The notes under the pieces: model-generated | Databases searched by the model: none | Told to the model about the DNA's origin: nothing | What the model saw: only the letters and a program-made list of their open reading frames with translations | In this document: piece after piece, positions 9,649 to 20,164 of the stretch | Layout of the letters: every line of letters starts with the position of its first letter | Numbering within the stretch: the first letter of the stretch is position 1 | Origin: Nitrosospira multiformis | GTDB lineage: Bacteria > Pseudomonadota > Gammaproteobacteria > Burkholderiales > Nitrosomonadaceae | Direction of reading: 5' to 3' | DNA length: 64,000 bases | NCBI RefSeq assembly: GCF_900110185.1 | Contig: NZ_FOCT01000003.1 | Coordinates: 264,541-328,540 of the forward strand | Made by a program: the position numbers and the translations under genes

Positions 9649-9746
9649 GCTTGGATAGCATAGGAGTTCATAGGCGGATGTGCAGATTCAGTTTATTCCA
9701 CAGTTCCTCATGAAGATCCTCGAAAAGGGCCGGGAAAAAGCGCGAG

Positions 9747-9974
9747 CTAGAGGATGAAGACGATAAGCTGCCAGCGGGGCGGTCCGAGTTCAAAACCGTG
9801 GATATGTTCTTCGTATTTCGGCAGTAACTGTCCTTTCTTTACAACAATTTCCTGGCCGCAGCCTATGCACCGATAGATACCACTTACCGATGCGCTGGTA
9901 CCAGGTGCACGCTTAACGTTAAAATCAAAATGGTCGCAGTGGATAAGATAGCTGCTGTCCTGGTAAACGGCCAT
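9747..9974 (-). CDS. small protein with a zinc-ribbon-like CxxC
   Basis: A 75-residue protein that includes DSSYLIHCDHFDF and IYRCIGCGQEIVVKKGQLLP. The HCDH and CIGC pairs could bind one zinc ion. An in-frame TTG at 10028 would lengthen the protein by 18 residues, but the ATG at 9974 gives a better beginning. Function unknown. Confidence 0.5.
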   Translation of the reverse strand: MAVYQDSSYLIHCDHFDFNVKRAPGTSASVSGIYRCIGCGQEIVVKKGQLLPKYEEHIHGFELGPPRWQLIVFIL

Positions 9975-10221
9975 AGTGAAATCCGTTAAAGAGTAATAAT
10001 ATCCGGCACATAGTGGCTGAACTTTCAACTCTACATTAATTTTATTACTTGTCGCTCACTTAATTCTGTTCGCTTTAGCACAAATACGCTTAACACAGCA
10101 TAAAGTATCAAAAGTTCGAGTTTCGTTGAGGCGGTCTCTGCCAATAAACAAAACCTGCCGAAGCGGGACGAACAGTTCAGGGGAGGGAATAGGGGAAGGC
10201 GCGGCTTGAAGGCATATTGCC

Positions 10222-11309
10222 CTAAAAATAGGCGATGATCGACGTAGTGAAAAAAGTGGTGCTATCTCTGGAAGTACCGTTTTTACCAGCAAAAATATCG
10301 TTATTACTGAGCAGCGTTCTGGCCTCAAGCCTCCATAGCAGGTTGTCAGTGATGTTGTAATCGAAATTGGCTGAAAAACCGCATGCCCGGAAACCATGGG
10401 GCGTTGCGGATGTAATGAATACGCCTTGTTTGTCATTGTAATATTCTGCTCTCACCGCAACGGCTGTTCTGGGCGTTTGCACATACCTCAGAATGACTGT
10501 AGGGTGAACCACATATTCAGGCTACCCGAGTGCTTGCTTTTTTGTTCGACGCCGATATCGAATCCAACAGTCGCTGCAAGCACCTCATTCAGTTTGAAAA
10601 TTCCATAGAAGTTATGGAAGTAACGCATTTGCCGGCGGCTGTCGGGCTTGTCGCTGCCAGCAAAGGTGCTGCTATTGAGCGTTATTTCAGGAGAAGGTCT
10701 ATAGGTAATCTGTGTGCCGAAGGCGGGAAGCGTGTTTCCGTCCACCGGTTTTATATGTTGCCAGCCGTTCAGCGCCAATCCGCTTAAAAACCATTTATCA
10801 TCGGCTGAAGTGAAGTTGATCCTGGCGCCTGACTCGAAATAGGGTGTGTTCTCCGCCGCCATGCTTCTTGTCAGGGTCCAATTGTTTTTCCCTGTGACGC
10901 TTTCAAAGCCGATATGCGAAGGGAAAACGCCAGCTTCCAGCCAGAATTTATTTTCGGTGGACAGCCTCAAGGCGATGTGCTTTCGTATAAATGACCCAAA
11001 ATGCCAGGTTCTGCGGTAGTTCGCGTTCATGTAGGTGCCTGCCGCCAGCGCAAAGTTTGCTCTGATACCGGGCGTTGCGTACGATGCCTTTATGAAGGCG
11101 AGATTTACTGCGGGTTGGTTGCTTTTGCTGAAGCTGCTGAGAAAGGGAGGTTTAGTGTTATTTACCGGTTCGTTGAAATCGTGACTGTAGTAACCTTCAA
11201 CATAGGCAGCGAGCGTCAATGGCGAGCGCAGCGTATTGTCAAGGTCACTATCTGCTCCTGCGGAGGCGCTTGCATTTAGAAAAAAGGCTGCCAATACCAT
11301 CCTTTTCAT
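10222..11309 (-). pseudogene. outer-membrane beta-barrel porin, frameshifted
   Basis: A predicted outer-membrane porin (OmpL/porin-2-like). The likely start at 11309 gives a signal peptide MKRMVLAAFFLNASASAGA. Amphipathic strands with alternating aromatic residues follow, such as NFYGIFKLNEVLAATVGFDI. The frame breaks near 10490-10510: LNMWFT is followed in the next frame by PTVILRYVQTPRTAVAVRAEYY and ends FFTTSIIAYF, a typical porin C-terminal aromatic end. One base change would restore a barrel of about 360 residues. Either a real lesion or a sequence error. Confidence 0.65.
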
Positions 11310-11726
11310 TTTTGCTGCAAGTTGCCCTTGGTAGAGTCCGATCCGTACAAACGAATAAATCAAGAGACGGAAAATAAAAAGAACTATTGTGAGCGCTATC
11401 CGCGTCATGAACAGGGAAGTGCTCCATCTCAATCCCGTCGCAGCAAAAAGCGATCCCAGACTCAAAGTTCCGTAAGCCAGTCAAGCGACTTCTGTGACGC
11501 ATGAATGCAGATTTCAGCGGCCACCTGCTTATTTTGCGAGTAGAGAATCCTTACTCGTGTCCGTCAGTTCATCCTGCTTACGAGGGGCGGCAAAAATTCG
11601 CTTACTTGATGATCTTTATGATTGTTCTGCTACGGGCGCGCTTTCAGGTATTACTGAGCAGGCGCAGGTAGCTTTCGGCGTCGGTAGTGAGTGGTGAGTT
11701 TCGCGCCAGATCGACATGCGTAAACC
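11310..11726. other. gene-poor stretch upstream of the porin
   Basis: Open frames here are weak. The porin frame stays open leftward of its signal peptide, and a 67-codon plus-strand ORF lies at 11494-11697. Neither has a convincing ribosome site or recognisable protein features. I see no terminator or repeat. Confidence 0.3.
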
Positions 11727-11978
11727 TTAGATTGCCTTGATGGTTGGAATCTCAAGTGGGCACAAGGACTTTTTTCTCCGCAGTAAATGGTCGGAAGCTT
11801 TCAATCGCACGGGAAAATTCAGGTCAGTAACGGGCGAATGCGGCAGGCGAGCCGGAGCTGCCGGCCAAAAAGTAAGCTTGCCATCAGGATAAGTCACCCG
11901 TAGGGTATAGTTATCCTGTCGCAAGCAGGTACAGTCGAGCACGGCAGCAAATTTAAAAATGAGCCTCATAAAGCTCAT
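11727..11978 (-). CDS. hypothetical protein
   Basis: An 83-residue ORF just downstream of rpmE on the same strand, separated from it by a terminator. It contains CTCLRQDNYTLRVTYPDGK and has a basic, proline-rich C-terminus. Two ATGs (11978 and 11969) are possible. No family recognised, and the coding status is uncertain. Confidence 0.35.
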   Translation of the reverse strand: MSFMRLIFKFAAVLDCTCLRQDNYTLRVTYPDGKLTFWPAAPARLPHSPVTDLNFPVRLKASDHLLRRKKSLCPLEIPTIKAI

Positions 11979-11999
11979 TTAATCCACGGGAAATAAAAA

Positions 12000-12029
12000 A
12001 GGCAGCCAAGGGGCTGCCTTTTTCAAAGT
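12000..12029 (-). terminator. Rho-independent terminator after rpmE
   Basis: A GGCAGCC/GGCTGCC stem with a short loop is flanked by A and T runs on both sides. It can end transcription of rpmE on the minus strand and would also work in the other direction. Confidence 0.8.
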
Positions 12030-12049
12030 CAAAGTTCAGTAACCGGTTA

Positions 12050-12274
12050 TCAAGCCGCCGGTTGCTTTTCCACTTTTTTGCCGTATTTCTGACGGAACTT
12101 CTCGACACGCCCAGCAGTATCGACGATTTTTTGTTTACCTGTATAGAACGGATGACAAACCGAGCAAACCTCGATATGCAGGGGTTTGCCCATGGTGGAA
12201 CGGGTTTGAAAAGTGCTGCCGCAACTGCAGGTCACGGTTATTTCCTGGTAATCTGGATGAATGTCTGGTTTCAT
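12050..12274 (-). CDS. rpmE: 50S ribosomal protein L31
   Basis: L31 sits at the central protuberance and bridges the ribosomal subunits. The sequence [20 protein letters not shown] and [15 protein letters not shown] is diagnostic. The four Cys residues mark the zinc-binding (C+) paralogue rather than the zinc-free one. The start at 12274 follows GAGGAT; a longer upstream reading adds seven unlikely residues. The gene follows rho and trxA on the same strand, with its own terminator downstream. Confidence 0.95.
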   Translation of the reverse strand: MKPDIHPDYQEITVTCSCGSTFQTRSTMGKPLHIEVCSVCHPFYTGKQKIVDTAGRVEKFRQKYGKKVEKQPAA

Positions 12275-12417
12275 GAAATGATCCTCAGCTTGCAAATGCT
12301 CCCCGCACGATATCTGCCTGATTTCGGGGAAAGCCGCGTATTATCCTCCACTCGCAAACGGGATGCAACAAGGTATTCCGGGGGCGGAGAGGCATTCAAT
12401 GTTTAGGCTGAGTAATA

Positions 12418-13677
12418 TTAGACGCGCCGCATTGAATCGAAGAAATCCGCGTTGTTCTTCGTTGCCTTGATCTTGTCTAACAGAAATTCCATTGCCTCCA
12501 TGTCGTCCATCGGATAGAGCAGCTTGCGCAGTACCCAGATTTTCTGCAATACATCGGGCTTGATCAGGAGTTCTTCCCGGCGGGTGCCGGAACGGTTGAC
12601 GTTGATGGCGGGATAAATGCGTTTTTCCGCCATGCGCCGGTCAAGATGGATTTCCATGTTGCCGGTGCCCTTGAATTCCTCATAAATCACATCGTCCATG
12701 CGTGAGCCGGTGTCGACCAGCGCGGTGGCAATAATGGTGAGAGAACCCCCCTCCTCGATATTGCGCGCCGCCCCAAAAAAACGCTTCGGCCGTTGCAGCG
12801 CGTTGGCATCCACACCGCCCGTCAGCACCTTGCCGGAAGCAGGTACCACTGTATTATAGGCGCGCGCGAGCCGGGTGATCGAATCCAGCAGGATTACCAC
12901 GTCCTTCTTGTGTTCCACCAAGCGTTTGGCTTTTTCGATGACCATATCCGCCACCTGCACGTGACGTACAGCCGGCTCATCGAAAGTGGAGGAAATCACT
13001 TCGCCTCTTACTGACCGGATCATTTCGGTCACTTCTTCGGGGCGCTCGTCTATCAGCAGCACCATCAGCATCACATCCGGGTAATTGGCGGCAATGGCGT
13101 GGGCGATGTGCTGAAGCATAACGGTCTTGCCCGATTTGGGACTGGCTACCAGAAGGCCCCGTTGTCCTTTGCCGATGGGGGCAATCAAATCGATGATGCG
13201 GCTGGTAACGTTTTCTTCGGCTTTGATCTCGCGTTCGAGCTGCAGCCGCTCGGTGGGAAAGAGCGGGGTGAGATTTTCAAACAGTATCTTGTGTTTGGAG
13301 TTTTCAGGGGGTTCTCCATTGACCTTATCGACCTTGACCAGCGCGAAATAACGCTCCCCGTCCTTGGGCGTCCTTATTTCACCCTCTATCGAGTCCCCTG
13401 TATGAAGGTTGAAGCGCCGTATCTGGCTGGGTGAGACATAAATGTCATCTGGACCGGCGAGATATGAGGTGTCGGGAGAACGCAAGAAGCCGAAACCATC
13501 CTGCAGCACTTCCAAGGTGCCTTCGCCGAAAATGCTTTCGCCTTTCCGTGCCTGATTCTTCAATAAAGCGAAAATCAGATCCTGTTTCCGTAGCCGATTG
13601 GCGCCGTCAATTTCATTGGCAATTGCCATCTCCACCAGTTCGGTGACGTGGAAGTTTTTGAGGTCGGATAGATGCAT
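12418..13677 (-). CDS. rho: transcription termination factor Rho
   Basis: Rho is the hexameric RNA helicase that ends transcription at Rho-dependent sites. The N-terminal RNA-binding part ([18 protein letters not shown], then [19 protein letters not shown]) is followed by the ATPase core. Walker A is [11 protein letters not shown], the Walker B region is [16 protein letters not shown] and the Q/R loops follow. The length of 419 residues is the same as E. coli Rho. It lies directly after trxA, the same order as in E. coli. Confidence 0.97.
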   Translation of the reverse strand: MHLSDLKNFHVTELVEMAIANEIDGANRLRKQDLIFALLKNQARKGESIFGEGTLEVLQDGFGFLRSPDTSYLAGPDDIYVSPSQIRRFNLHTGDSIEGEIRTPKDGERYFALVKVDKVNGEPPENSKHKILFENLTPLFPTERLQLEREIKAEENVTSRIIDLIAPIGKGQRGLLVASPKSGKTVMLQHIAHAIAANYPDVMLMVLLIDERPEEVTEMIRSVRGEVISSTFDEPAVRHVQVADMVIEKAKRLVEHKKDVVILLDSITRLARAYNTVVPASGKVLTGGVDANALQRPKRFFGAARNIEEGGSLTIIATALVDTGSRMDDVIYEEFKGTGNMEIHLDRRMAEKRIYPAINVNRSGTRREELLIKPDVLQKIWVLRKLLYPMDDMEAMEFLLDKIKATKNNADFFDSMRRV

Positions 13678-13833
13678 GAACGGAATCCGTGGGTGAAGAA
13701 GAGGGACGTAAAGAAAGCGTCAGGAAGCGTTGGGAAAACCGATGGAGCCGAACGAGAATTCGAAGCGGCGAACGTAATCGAACCGGAAACTACCGGAGGG
13801 CTTGCGGAATGCGTTAATTATAACTTAGCAGTT

Positions 13834-14157
13834 TTAGATGTGACTGTCAATAAAAGCAGTGAGCTGGGATTTCGATAACGCCCCTACTTTGGTGGCTTCA
13901 ATATTTCCGTTTTTGAAGAGCATGAGGGTAGGGATACCGCGAATACCATATTTGGGCGGGGTACCCTGGTTTTCGTCGATATTGAGCTTGGCAACCTTGA
14001 GACGGTCGCCATATTCTTTGGCTACCTCGTCCAGGATGGGCGCTATCATCTTGCACGGTCCACACCATTCTGCCCAATAGTCAACCAGTACAGGGACTGT
14101 CGACTGCAATACTTCGGTCTCAAAATTTCCGTCAGAAATATGGTGGGTATGACTCAT
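13834..14157 (-). CDS. trxA: thioredoxin
   Basis: Thioredoxin 1 is the general cytoplasmic protein disulfide reductase. The active site [13 protein letters not shown] is intact, as are the cis-Pro loop [11 protein letters not shown] and the C-terminal helix. The start at 14157 ([12 protein letters not shown]) gives a 107-residue protein, the normal length; an upstream in-frame start adds seven residues. It is followed by rho on the same strand. Confidence 0.95.
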   Translation of the reverse strand: MSHTHHISDGNFETEVLQSTVPVLVDYWAEWCGPCKMIAPILDEVAKEYGDRLKVAKLNIDENQGTPPKYGIRGIPTLMLFKNGNIEATKVGALSKSQLTAFIDSHI

Positions 14158-14481
14158 GTGCTTTTCCAAATCGCTCAAATGAAATATGTACGACTGACAT
14201 TCAGTTAATTCTGCAAGGGCAGGGATATATTACCTGCCAATTGATACCAGAAGTGGCAGTGACAGAGACAAGAATATCAGGAATTATATTTTTTGTTGCT
14301 TCGCAGGCCAGTAATTTTCGCCAGCCTGTCATTTTTCAGTATCCTAGCGAAAAAAAACAAGAAAGGGAAGTACCATTTTAATGGTATCTCGATACAAGCA
14401 GCCCATTCAACCGGTGGCGGGAGCAAAGCCGTACAAATTGGCACTATCTGCTCGCAGCGGAGCCAGCATATTTGTCAGGAA

Positions 14482-16179
14482 TCAACCCGGTTTTCCCCAC
14501 GAGTCGCGCAAGGTGACCGCGCGGTTGAATACCGGTCTTCCCGGTTCTGTTTCCTTCAGATCCGCGACAAAATAGCCATGACGCTCAAATTGAAAACGTT
14601 CTTCCGGTTGTGCTGTCATGAGTACGGGCTCGACATAGGCTGCAAGGACCTTCTTTGAATCCGGATTCAGAAATGCTTTATAGTCCCGACCGCCTGTGTC
14701 AGGGTGAGCCTGACTGAACAAGCGATCATAAAGCCGTACTTCCGCTTGTTGCGCATGGGCGGCTGAAAGCCAGTGAATATTGCCCTTGACCTTGCGTTTA
14801 TCGGCTCCGGGGGTGCCGCTCTTGCTGTCCGGATCATAGGTGCAATGGATTTCCAAGATTTCGCCATTGACCCCTTTCACAACATCCACGCATTTTACGA
14901 TGTAGGCGTACCGCAACCTTACTTCGCCTCCAGGTGACAGGCGGAAATACCCCTTGGGAGGATTCTCCATGAAGTCACTGCGTTCGATGTAGATCTTTTT
15001 CGTCAGGTGTACGATACGGCTTCCCCATTCCGGTTTTTGCGGATGATTGGGGGCAAGGCACTCTTCCTCGGCATTCTCCGGATAGTTATCGATAACGACC
15101 TTGAGCGGGTCGAGGATAGCCAGGCGCCGCTGGGTACGCTCATTCATGTCTTCGCGCAGGCATTCTTCCAGGATGCCCATGTCTATCCATGAATCGGCCT
15201 TGCTGACGCCGATGCGTTCCGCAAACAGACGGATGGATTCCGGTGTATAACCGCGTCGTCTCACTCCGGCAAGCGTATTCATCCGCGGGTCATCCCATCC
15301 ATCCACAAAACTCCCGCTAACCAGCTCGATCAGCTTGCGCTTGCTCATGACCGTATAGGTAAGATTCAAACGCGCAAATTCGATCTGTTGCGGATGACAT
15401 GGAACAACATCTGCCAATTGATCCAGTACCCAGTCATAGAGGGGACGGTGATCCTCGAATTCCAGCGTGCACAGCGAGTGCGTGATCCTTTCCAGCGCGT
15501 CGGATATACAGTGGGTGTAGTCATACATCGGATAAATACACCATTTGTCACCCGTCCGGTGATGGCGGACATGGCGAATCCGGTAAATCACGGGATCGCG
15601 CAGATTGATATTGGAGGAAGTCATATCGATTTTGGCGCGCAGAACATGAGCACCATCAGGAAACTCACCCGCCTTCATGCGGCGAAACAGGTCAAGATTT
15701 TCCTCGATGGAGCGGTCGCGGTAGGGGCTGTTTTCACCCGCTTCGGTAAGCGTGCCTCGCAGCGCGCGGATTTCCTCGGCAGTAAGGCTGTCCACGTATG
15801 CTTTACCCTGCTTGATGAGATGTTCGCCAAACTCGTAGAGCTTGTCAAAATAGTCCGATGCATAGTGCAGGTGCTCGCCCCATTCAAAGCCGAGCCATCT
15901 TACTGCATCCATTATTGAATCGACATACTCCTGCTCTTCTTTTTCGGGGTTGGTGTCATCGAAGCGCAGATGACATATTCCGTTATAGTCCCGCGCCAGA
16001 CCGAAATTGAGGCAAATGCTTTTGGCGTGACCGATGTGCAGGTAGCCGTTGGGTTCGGGCGGAAAGCGCGTTTCAACCCGTCCGTTCCACTTGCCGGTGC
16101 GATTGTCTTCTTCGATGATATTGCGTATGAAATTAGACGCGGACGGTGTTACATCGCCAGGGGTAGCTTTTTCGTTCAA
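14482..16179 (-). CDS. glnS: glutamine-tRNA ligase
   Basis: The class I synthetase that charges tRNA-Gln in the cytoplasm. The ATP-binding HIGH motif is at residues 48-51 ([14 protein letters not shown]) and the KMSKS equivalent is VMSKRK near residue 285. The C-terminal anticodon-binding beta-barrels carry [14 protein letters not shown] and [12 protein letters not shown]. The length of 565 residues is normal. The gene stands alone, divergent from birA across a 235-bp gap. Confidence 0.97.
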   Translation of the reverse strand: MNEKATPGDVTPSASNFIRNIIEEDNRTGKWNGRVETRFPPEPNGYLHIGHAKSICLNFGLARDYNGICHLRFDDTNPEKEEQEYVDSIMDAVRWLGFEWGEHLHYASDYFDKLYEFGEHLIKQGKAYVDSLTAEEIRALRGTLTEAGENSPYRDRSIEENLDLFRRMKAGEFPDGAHVLRAKIDMTSSNINLRDPVIYRIRHVRHHRTGDKWCIYPMYDYTHCISDALERITHSLCTLEFEDHRPLYDWVLDQLADVVPCHPQQIEFARLNLTYTVMSKRKLIELVSGSFVDGWDDPRMNTLAGVRRRGYTPESIRLFAERIGVSKADSWIDMGILEECLREDMNERTQRRLAILDPLKVVIDNYPENAEEECLAPNHPQKPEWGSRIVHLTKKIYIERSDFMENPPKGYFRLSPGGEVRLRYAYIVKCVDVVKGVNGEILEIHCTYDPDSKSGTPGADKRKVKGNIHWLSAAHAQQAEVRLYDRLFSQAHPDTGGRDYKAFLNPDSKKVLAAYVEPVLMTAQPEERFQFERHGYFVADLKETEPGRPVFNRAVTLRDSWGKPG

Positions 16180-16414
16180 ACTGGACCTCTCGAAAGGGAA
16201 TTCCTGCTCGTCTTTTCCGGGAATTCATGGGCAAACGGAACGCCGGTTCTGCTCTCTCCTGTTCGTTTGTACTTGCCCGGCCGCTCATTATAGTTGAATA
16301 ACGTATCGAGCCAAATTCGACCAGGTACCCCTCCTGACTTTCTTCCTGCATTTCTTTTGCTGTGAGCGAGAATGCACGTAGCAAAGTCCCATTTATTTAC
16401 ACTACACTGATTAC

Positions 16415-17404
16415 ATGAATCCACTCACCTTTTCCATTCTCCGGCTGCTGAGCGATAACGAATTTCATTCAGGTCCGGCTATCGCCGAAGCTCTGGGAGT
16501 TTCCCGCGCCAGTGTATCAAACGCCCTCCGCGACGCGGATGAAACTGGATTGACCATTCATAAAATCAAGGGGCGCGGCTATCGCCTGCTCGACCAGGTG
16601 CAATGGCTGGAACGAAGTGCCATTCTTGAACACCTCGGTCATCAGGCGGACAAGTTCAATCTGGAAATACTCGATACGATCGATTCCACAAACAGCCTTT
16701 TACTGCATGAGGCGGACAACCGGTTGAGTCTGGGTGACAGGCTCATTCATGTGATAGCGGCCGAGCTGCAAACGAAGGGGCGTGGACGGCGAGGACGGCA
16801 ATGGCACTCTGGCCTGGGAGTCGGTCTCGCGTTTTCCGTGCTATGGCGGTTTCAGCAAAGTGCAAGCTTTCTTTCGGGTTTGAGTCTCGCCATAGGCGTT
16901 GCAATAGTACGCGCGCTCGAATCTTCGGGGATACGAGGGGCTGTACTCAAATGGCCAAACGATGTCATGTTCAATTTCTGTAAACTGGCAGGTATATTGA
17001 TAGAACTGCATGGCGATATGCTCGGTCCCACCGTCGCTGTAATCGGTGTAGGCATGAACCTGAAATTGTCAGACAGCGTCCAGGCGCGGATAGACCAGGG
17101 GGCAACGGATATTTTTTCCATCAGTGGAGAAATACCGGATCGCAATAAATTGCTGGCTGAATTGTTGCTGAATATTGCTCGAGTATTGAGAGAATTTGAG
17201 CAATCGGGTTTTACGCCATTCAAGGAGGAATGGGTGGATCGTCATGTATGTGAAGGCAAAGCCGTCACCCTCAAGCTACCTGATGGGTCGGGCCAGGAGG
17301 GACGGGTGCACGGGGTATCGGATAACGGGTCATTGTTGCTGCAAACGTCACTGGGTCTTCGCAGTTTCAGCGGCGGCGAGATATCGCTGCGCAGGACAGC
17401 ATAA
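16415..17404 (+). CDS. birA: bifunctional biotin-protein ligase and biotin operon repressor
   Basis: BirA attaches biotin to the carboxyl carrier protein of acetyl-CoA carboxylase, and the long form also represses biotin genes. An N-terminal winged helix (SGPAIAEALGVSRASVSNALR) shows this is the DNA-binding form. The catalytic domain has IDSTNSLLL, the biotin/ATP loop KGRGRRGRQWHS and the lysine-containing WPNDVMF. A C-terminal SH3-like domain follows. Its stop abuts the ATG of coaX, so the two are co-transcribed. Confidence 0.93.
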   Translation: MNPLTFSILRLLSDNEFHSGPAIAEALGVSRASVSNALRDADETGLTIHKIKGRGYRLLDQVQWLERSAILEHLGHQADKFNLEILDTIDSTNSLLLHEADNRLSLGDRLIHVIAAELQTKGRGRRGRQWHSGLGVGLAFSVLWRFQQSASFLSGLSLAIGVAIVRALESSGIRGAVLKWPNDVMFNFCKLAGILIELHGDMLGPTVAVIGVGMNLKLSDSVQARIDQGATDIFSISGEIPDRNKLLAELLLNIARVLREFEQSGFTPFKEEWVDRHVCEGKAVTLKLPDGSGQEGRVHGVSDNGSLLLQTSLGLRSFSGGEISLRRTA

Positions 17405-18193
17405 ATGAACCCCCTTCTGCTGGCGGTGGATTCCGGCAACACGCGCGTGAAATGGGGACTGCACGATGGTCGCAACTGGCTCATGCAAGGGGTCGCAGCG
17501 CAGGGCGACACAGTGCAGCTCGAGCGGGAATGGAGGAATTTACGTGAACCTTCCCGTGTAGTGATATCCAATGTCGCCAATGCCGGGATCAAGGCCAGTC
17601 TGTCAGAGCTATTGGCGCGGTGGAAAGCAGAGCCGCAATGGGTTACTGCCGTTCCCTATCAATGCGGTGTCCGCAACTATTACTCCAACCCTGCCCAGCT
17701 TGGCAGCGACCGCTGGGCGGCGCTCGTGGCAGCGTGGGTGCTAGAGCGACAGGGGTGCCTGGTAGTCGATGCGGGAACCGCCATGACGGTGGATGCGCTT
17801 TCCGACACAGGTGAATTTCTCGGAGGAATCATAACCCCCGGGATCGATCTGATGCAGAAGATACTGGTGGAGGACCTTGGATCACTGGAGTCGGGGGACG
17901 GAAAATTTTGCGATTATCCTGACAGTACCGCAGATGCGCTCTATAGCGGCGCGGTGCACGCGATGGCGGGGGCAATCGAACGTATGGCGGCGTTGCTTGC
18001 CGGTACCCTCGGTCGCATGCCCGAGTGCATTCTTAGCGGCGGTGCAGCGCAGCAGTTGCAGCCCCAGCTTAACGTGAATGTGAAAGTGATGGATAATCTC
18101 GTTTTGCAAGGTTTGCTGGCCATTGCCCGGGAGACTTCAGAAACAGCTTCGGGAGGGGTCGTGGCTTCCCCGGAAGATTCCATCGGAAATTGA
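17405..18193 (+). CDS. coaX: type III pantothenate kinase
   Basis: CoaX phosphorylates pantothenate, the first step of coenzyme A synthesis. Family motifs are LLLAVDSGNTRVKWGL (the ATP-phosphate loop and catalytic Asp), GSDRWAALVAAW, LVVDAGTAMTVDAL and ILSGGAAQQL. The length is 262 residues. The start codon directly follows the birA stop, a pairing common in beta- and gammaproteobacteria. Confidence 0.92.
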   Translation: MNPLLLAVDSGNTRVKWGLHDGRNWLMQGVAAQGDTVQLEREWRNLREPSRVVISNVANAGIKASLSELLARWKAEPQWVTAVPYQCGVRNYYSNPAQLGSDRWAALVAAWVLERQGCLVVDAGTAMTVDALSDTGEFLGGIITPGIDLMQKILVEDLGSLESGDGKFCDYPDSTADALYSGAVHAMAGAIERMAALLAGTLGRMPECILSGGAAQQLQPQLNVNVKVMDNLVLQGLLAIARETSETASGGVVASPEDSIGN

Positions 18194-18226
18194 TCTGCTT
18201 TTGCGTCCTGCGGACGTAGACTGGAT

Positions 18227-18934
18227 ATGTCCGTTTTTCAGAACGCAACCTTTTACACTACCGTCAACGAGCTGCGCGACCTGCCCCCGCCGGTTGGGGT
18301 CGAGATAGCTTTTGCCGGCCGCTCGAACGCGGGCAAGTCCAGTGCGATCAACACCCTGGCAAACCGTAACCGCCTCGCTTTCGTCAGTAAAACACCGGGA
18401 CGCACCCAGCATCTGAATTTTTTCCGGTTGGGGAACGACAGATTTCTGGTGGATCTGCCTGGCTACGGCTACGCAAAAGTGCCGGCGGAAGTTCGTCAGC
18501 ATTGGGAGCGCCTGCTTGGCACCTACCTTCAGACAAGGCAATCGCTTCACGGCATGGTTCTTATCATGGATGCACGGCATCCTTTAACCCCGCTGGATCG
18601 GCAAATGCTTGCCTGGTTTGCGCCAACGAAGAAAGCGGTGCATGTGCTGCTTACCAAATCGGACAAACTCACCCGACAGCAGGGGCAGAAAGTTCTCAAA
18701 ACCGTGCTGGGTTTTTTACGTGAATCTTATCCACAATGCAGCGTACAATTGTTTTCCAGCACAAACAGAGAAGGTGTTGAGGAGGCGGCTGCCTTGCTTG
18801 ATGCATGGTTCGGGTCAGGAATCGACTCGGATAGCGGTATGATCAGGGAAGCGGGTGCGTCGGGGAGCAACAAGGAAAATGCGTCGGACCCACCGAACGC
18901 CAGAAATAAAAAACCCCCGGTTAAAGGGGAATAA
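18227..18934 (+). CDS. engB: ribosome biogenesis GTP-binding protein YihA/YsxC
   Basis: An essential GTPase that helps assemble the 50S subunit. All G motifs are visible: G1 [10 protein letters not shown]2 TPGRTQ, G3 [10 protein letters not shown]4 TKSDK and G5 SSTNREG. The core matches the usual 200 residues; about 35 polar, low-complexity residues extend the C-terminus. A terminator stem overlaps the 3' end of the coding sequence. Confidence 0.93.
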   Translation: MSVFQNATFYTTVNELRDLPPPVGVEIAFAGRSNAGKSSAINTLANRNRLAFVSKTPGRTQHLNFFRLGNDRFLVDLPGYGYAKVPAEVRQHWERLLGTYLQTRQSLHGMVLIMDARHPLTPLDRQMLAWFAPTKKAVHVLLTKSDKLTRQQGQKVLKTVLGFLRESYPQCSVQLFSSTNREGVEEAAALLDAWFGSGIDSDSGMIREAGASGSNKENASDPPNARNKKPPVKGE

Positions 18935-18942
18935 AACCGGGG
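18911..18942 (+). terminator. hairpin at the end of engB
   Basis: CCCCCGGTT pairs with AACCGGGGG around a purine-rich loop, overlapping the last codons and stop of engB. A second near-perfect hairpin (TACCTTAA/TTAAGGTA) lies at 18950-18971. Neither is followed by a strong T run, so this is a probable rather than certain terminator. Confidence 0.5.
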
Positions 18943-19020
18943 GCAAACTACCTTAATAGGGATTAAGGTACCCGCTCAGGGAGGAAAAGCGGGAGACAAA
19001 TAAACAACGTCTGTCAGTAA

Positions 19021-20097
<1,077 letters not shown>

Positions 20098-20164
20098 GCC
20101 GAAATAAGGACTGGAGGAGGACTGAAACAGGGCGAACAGGCAGGAAGCGAGAATCGCGCCCTTT

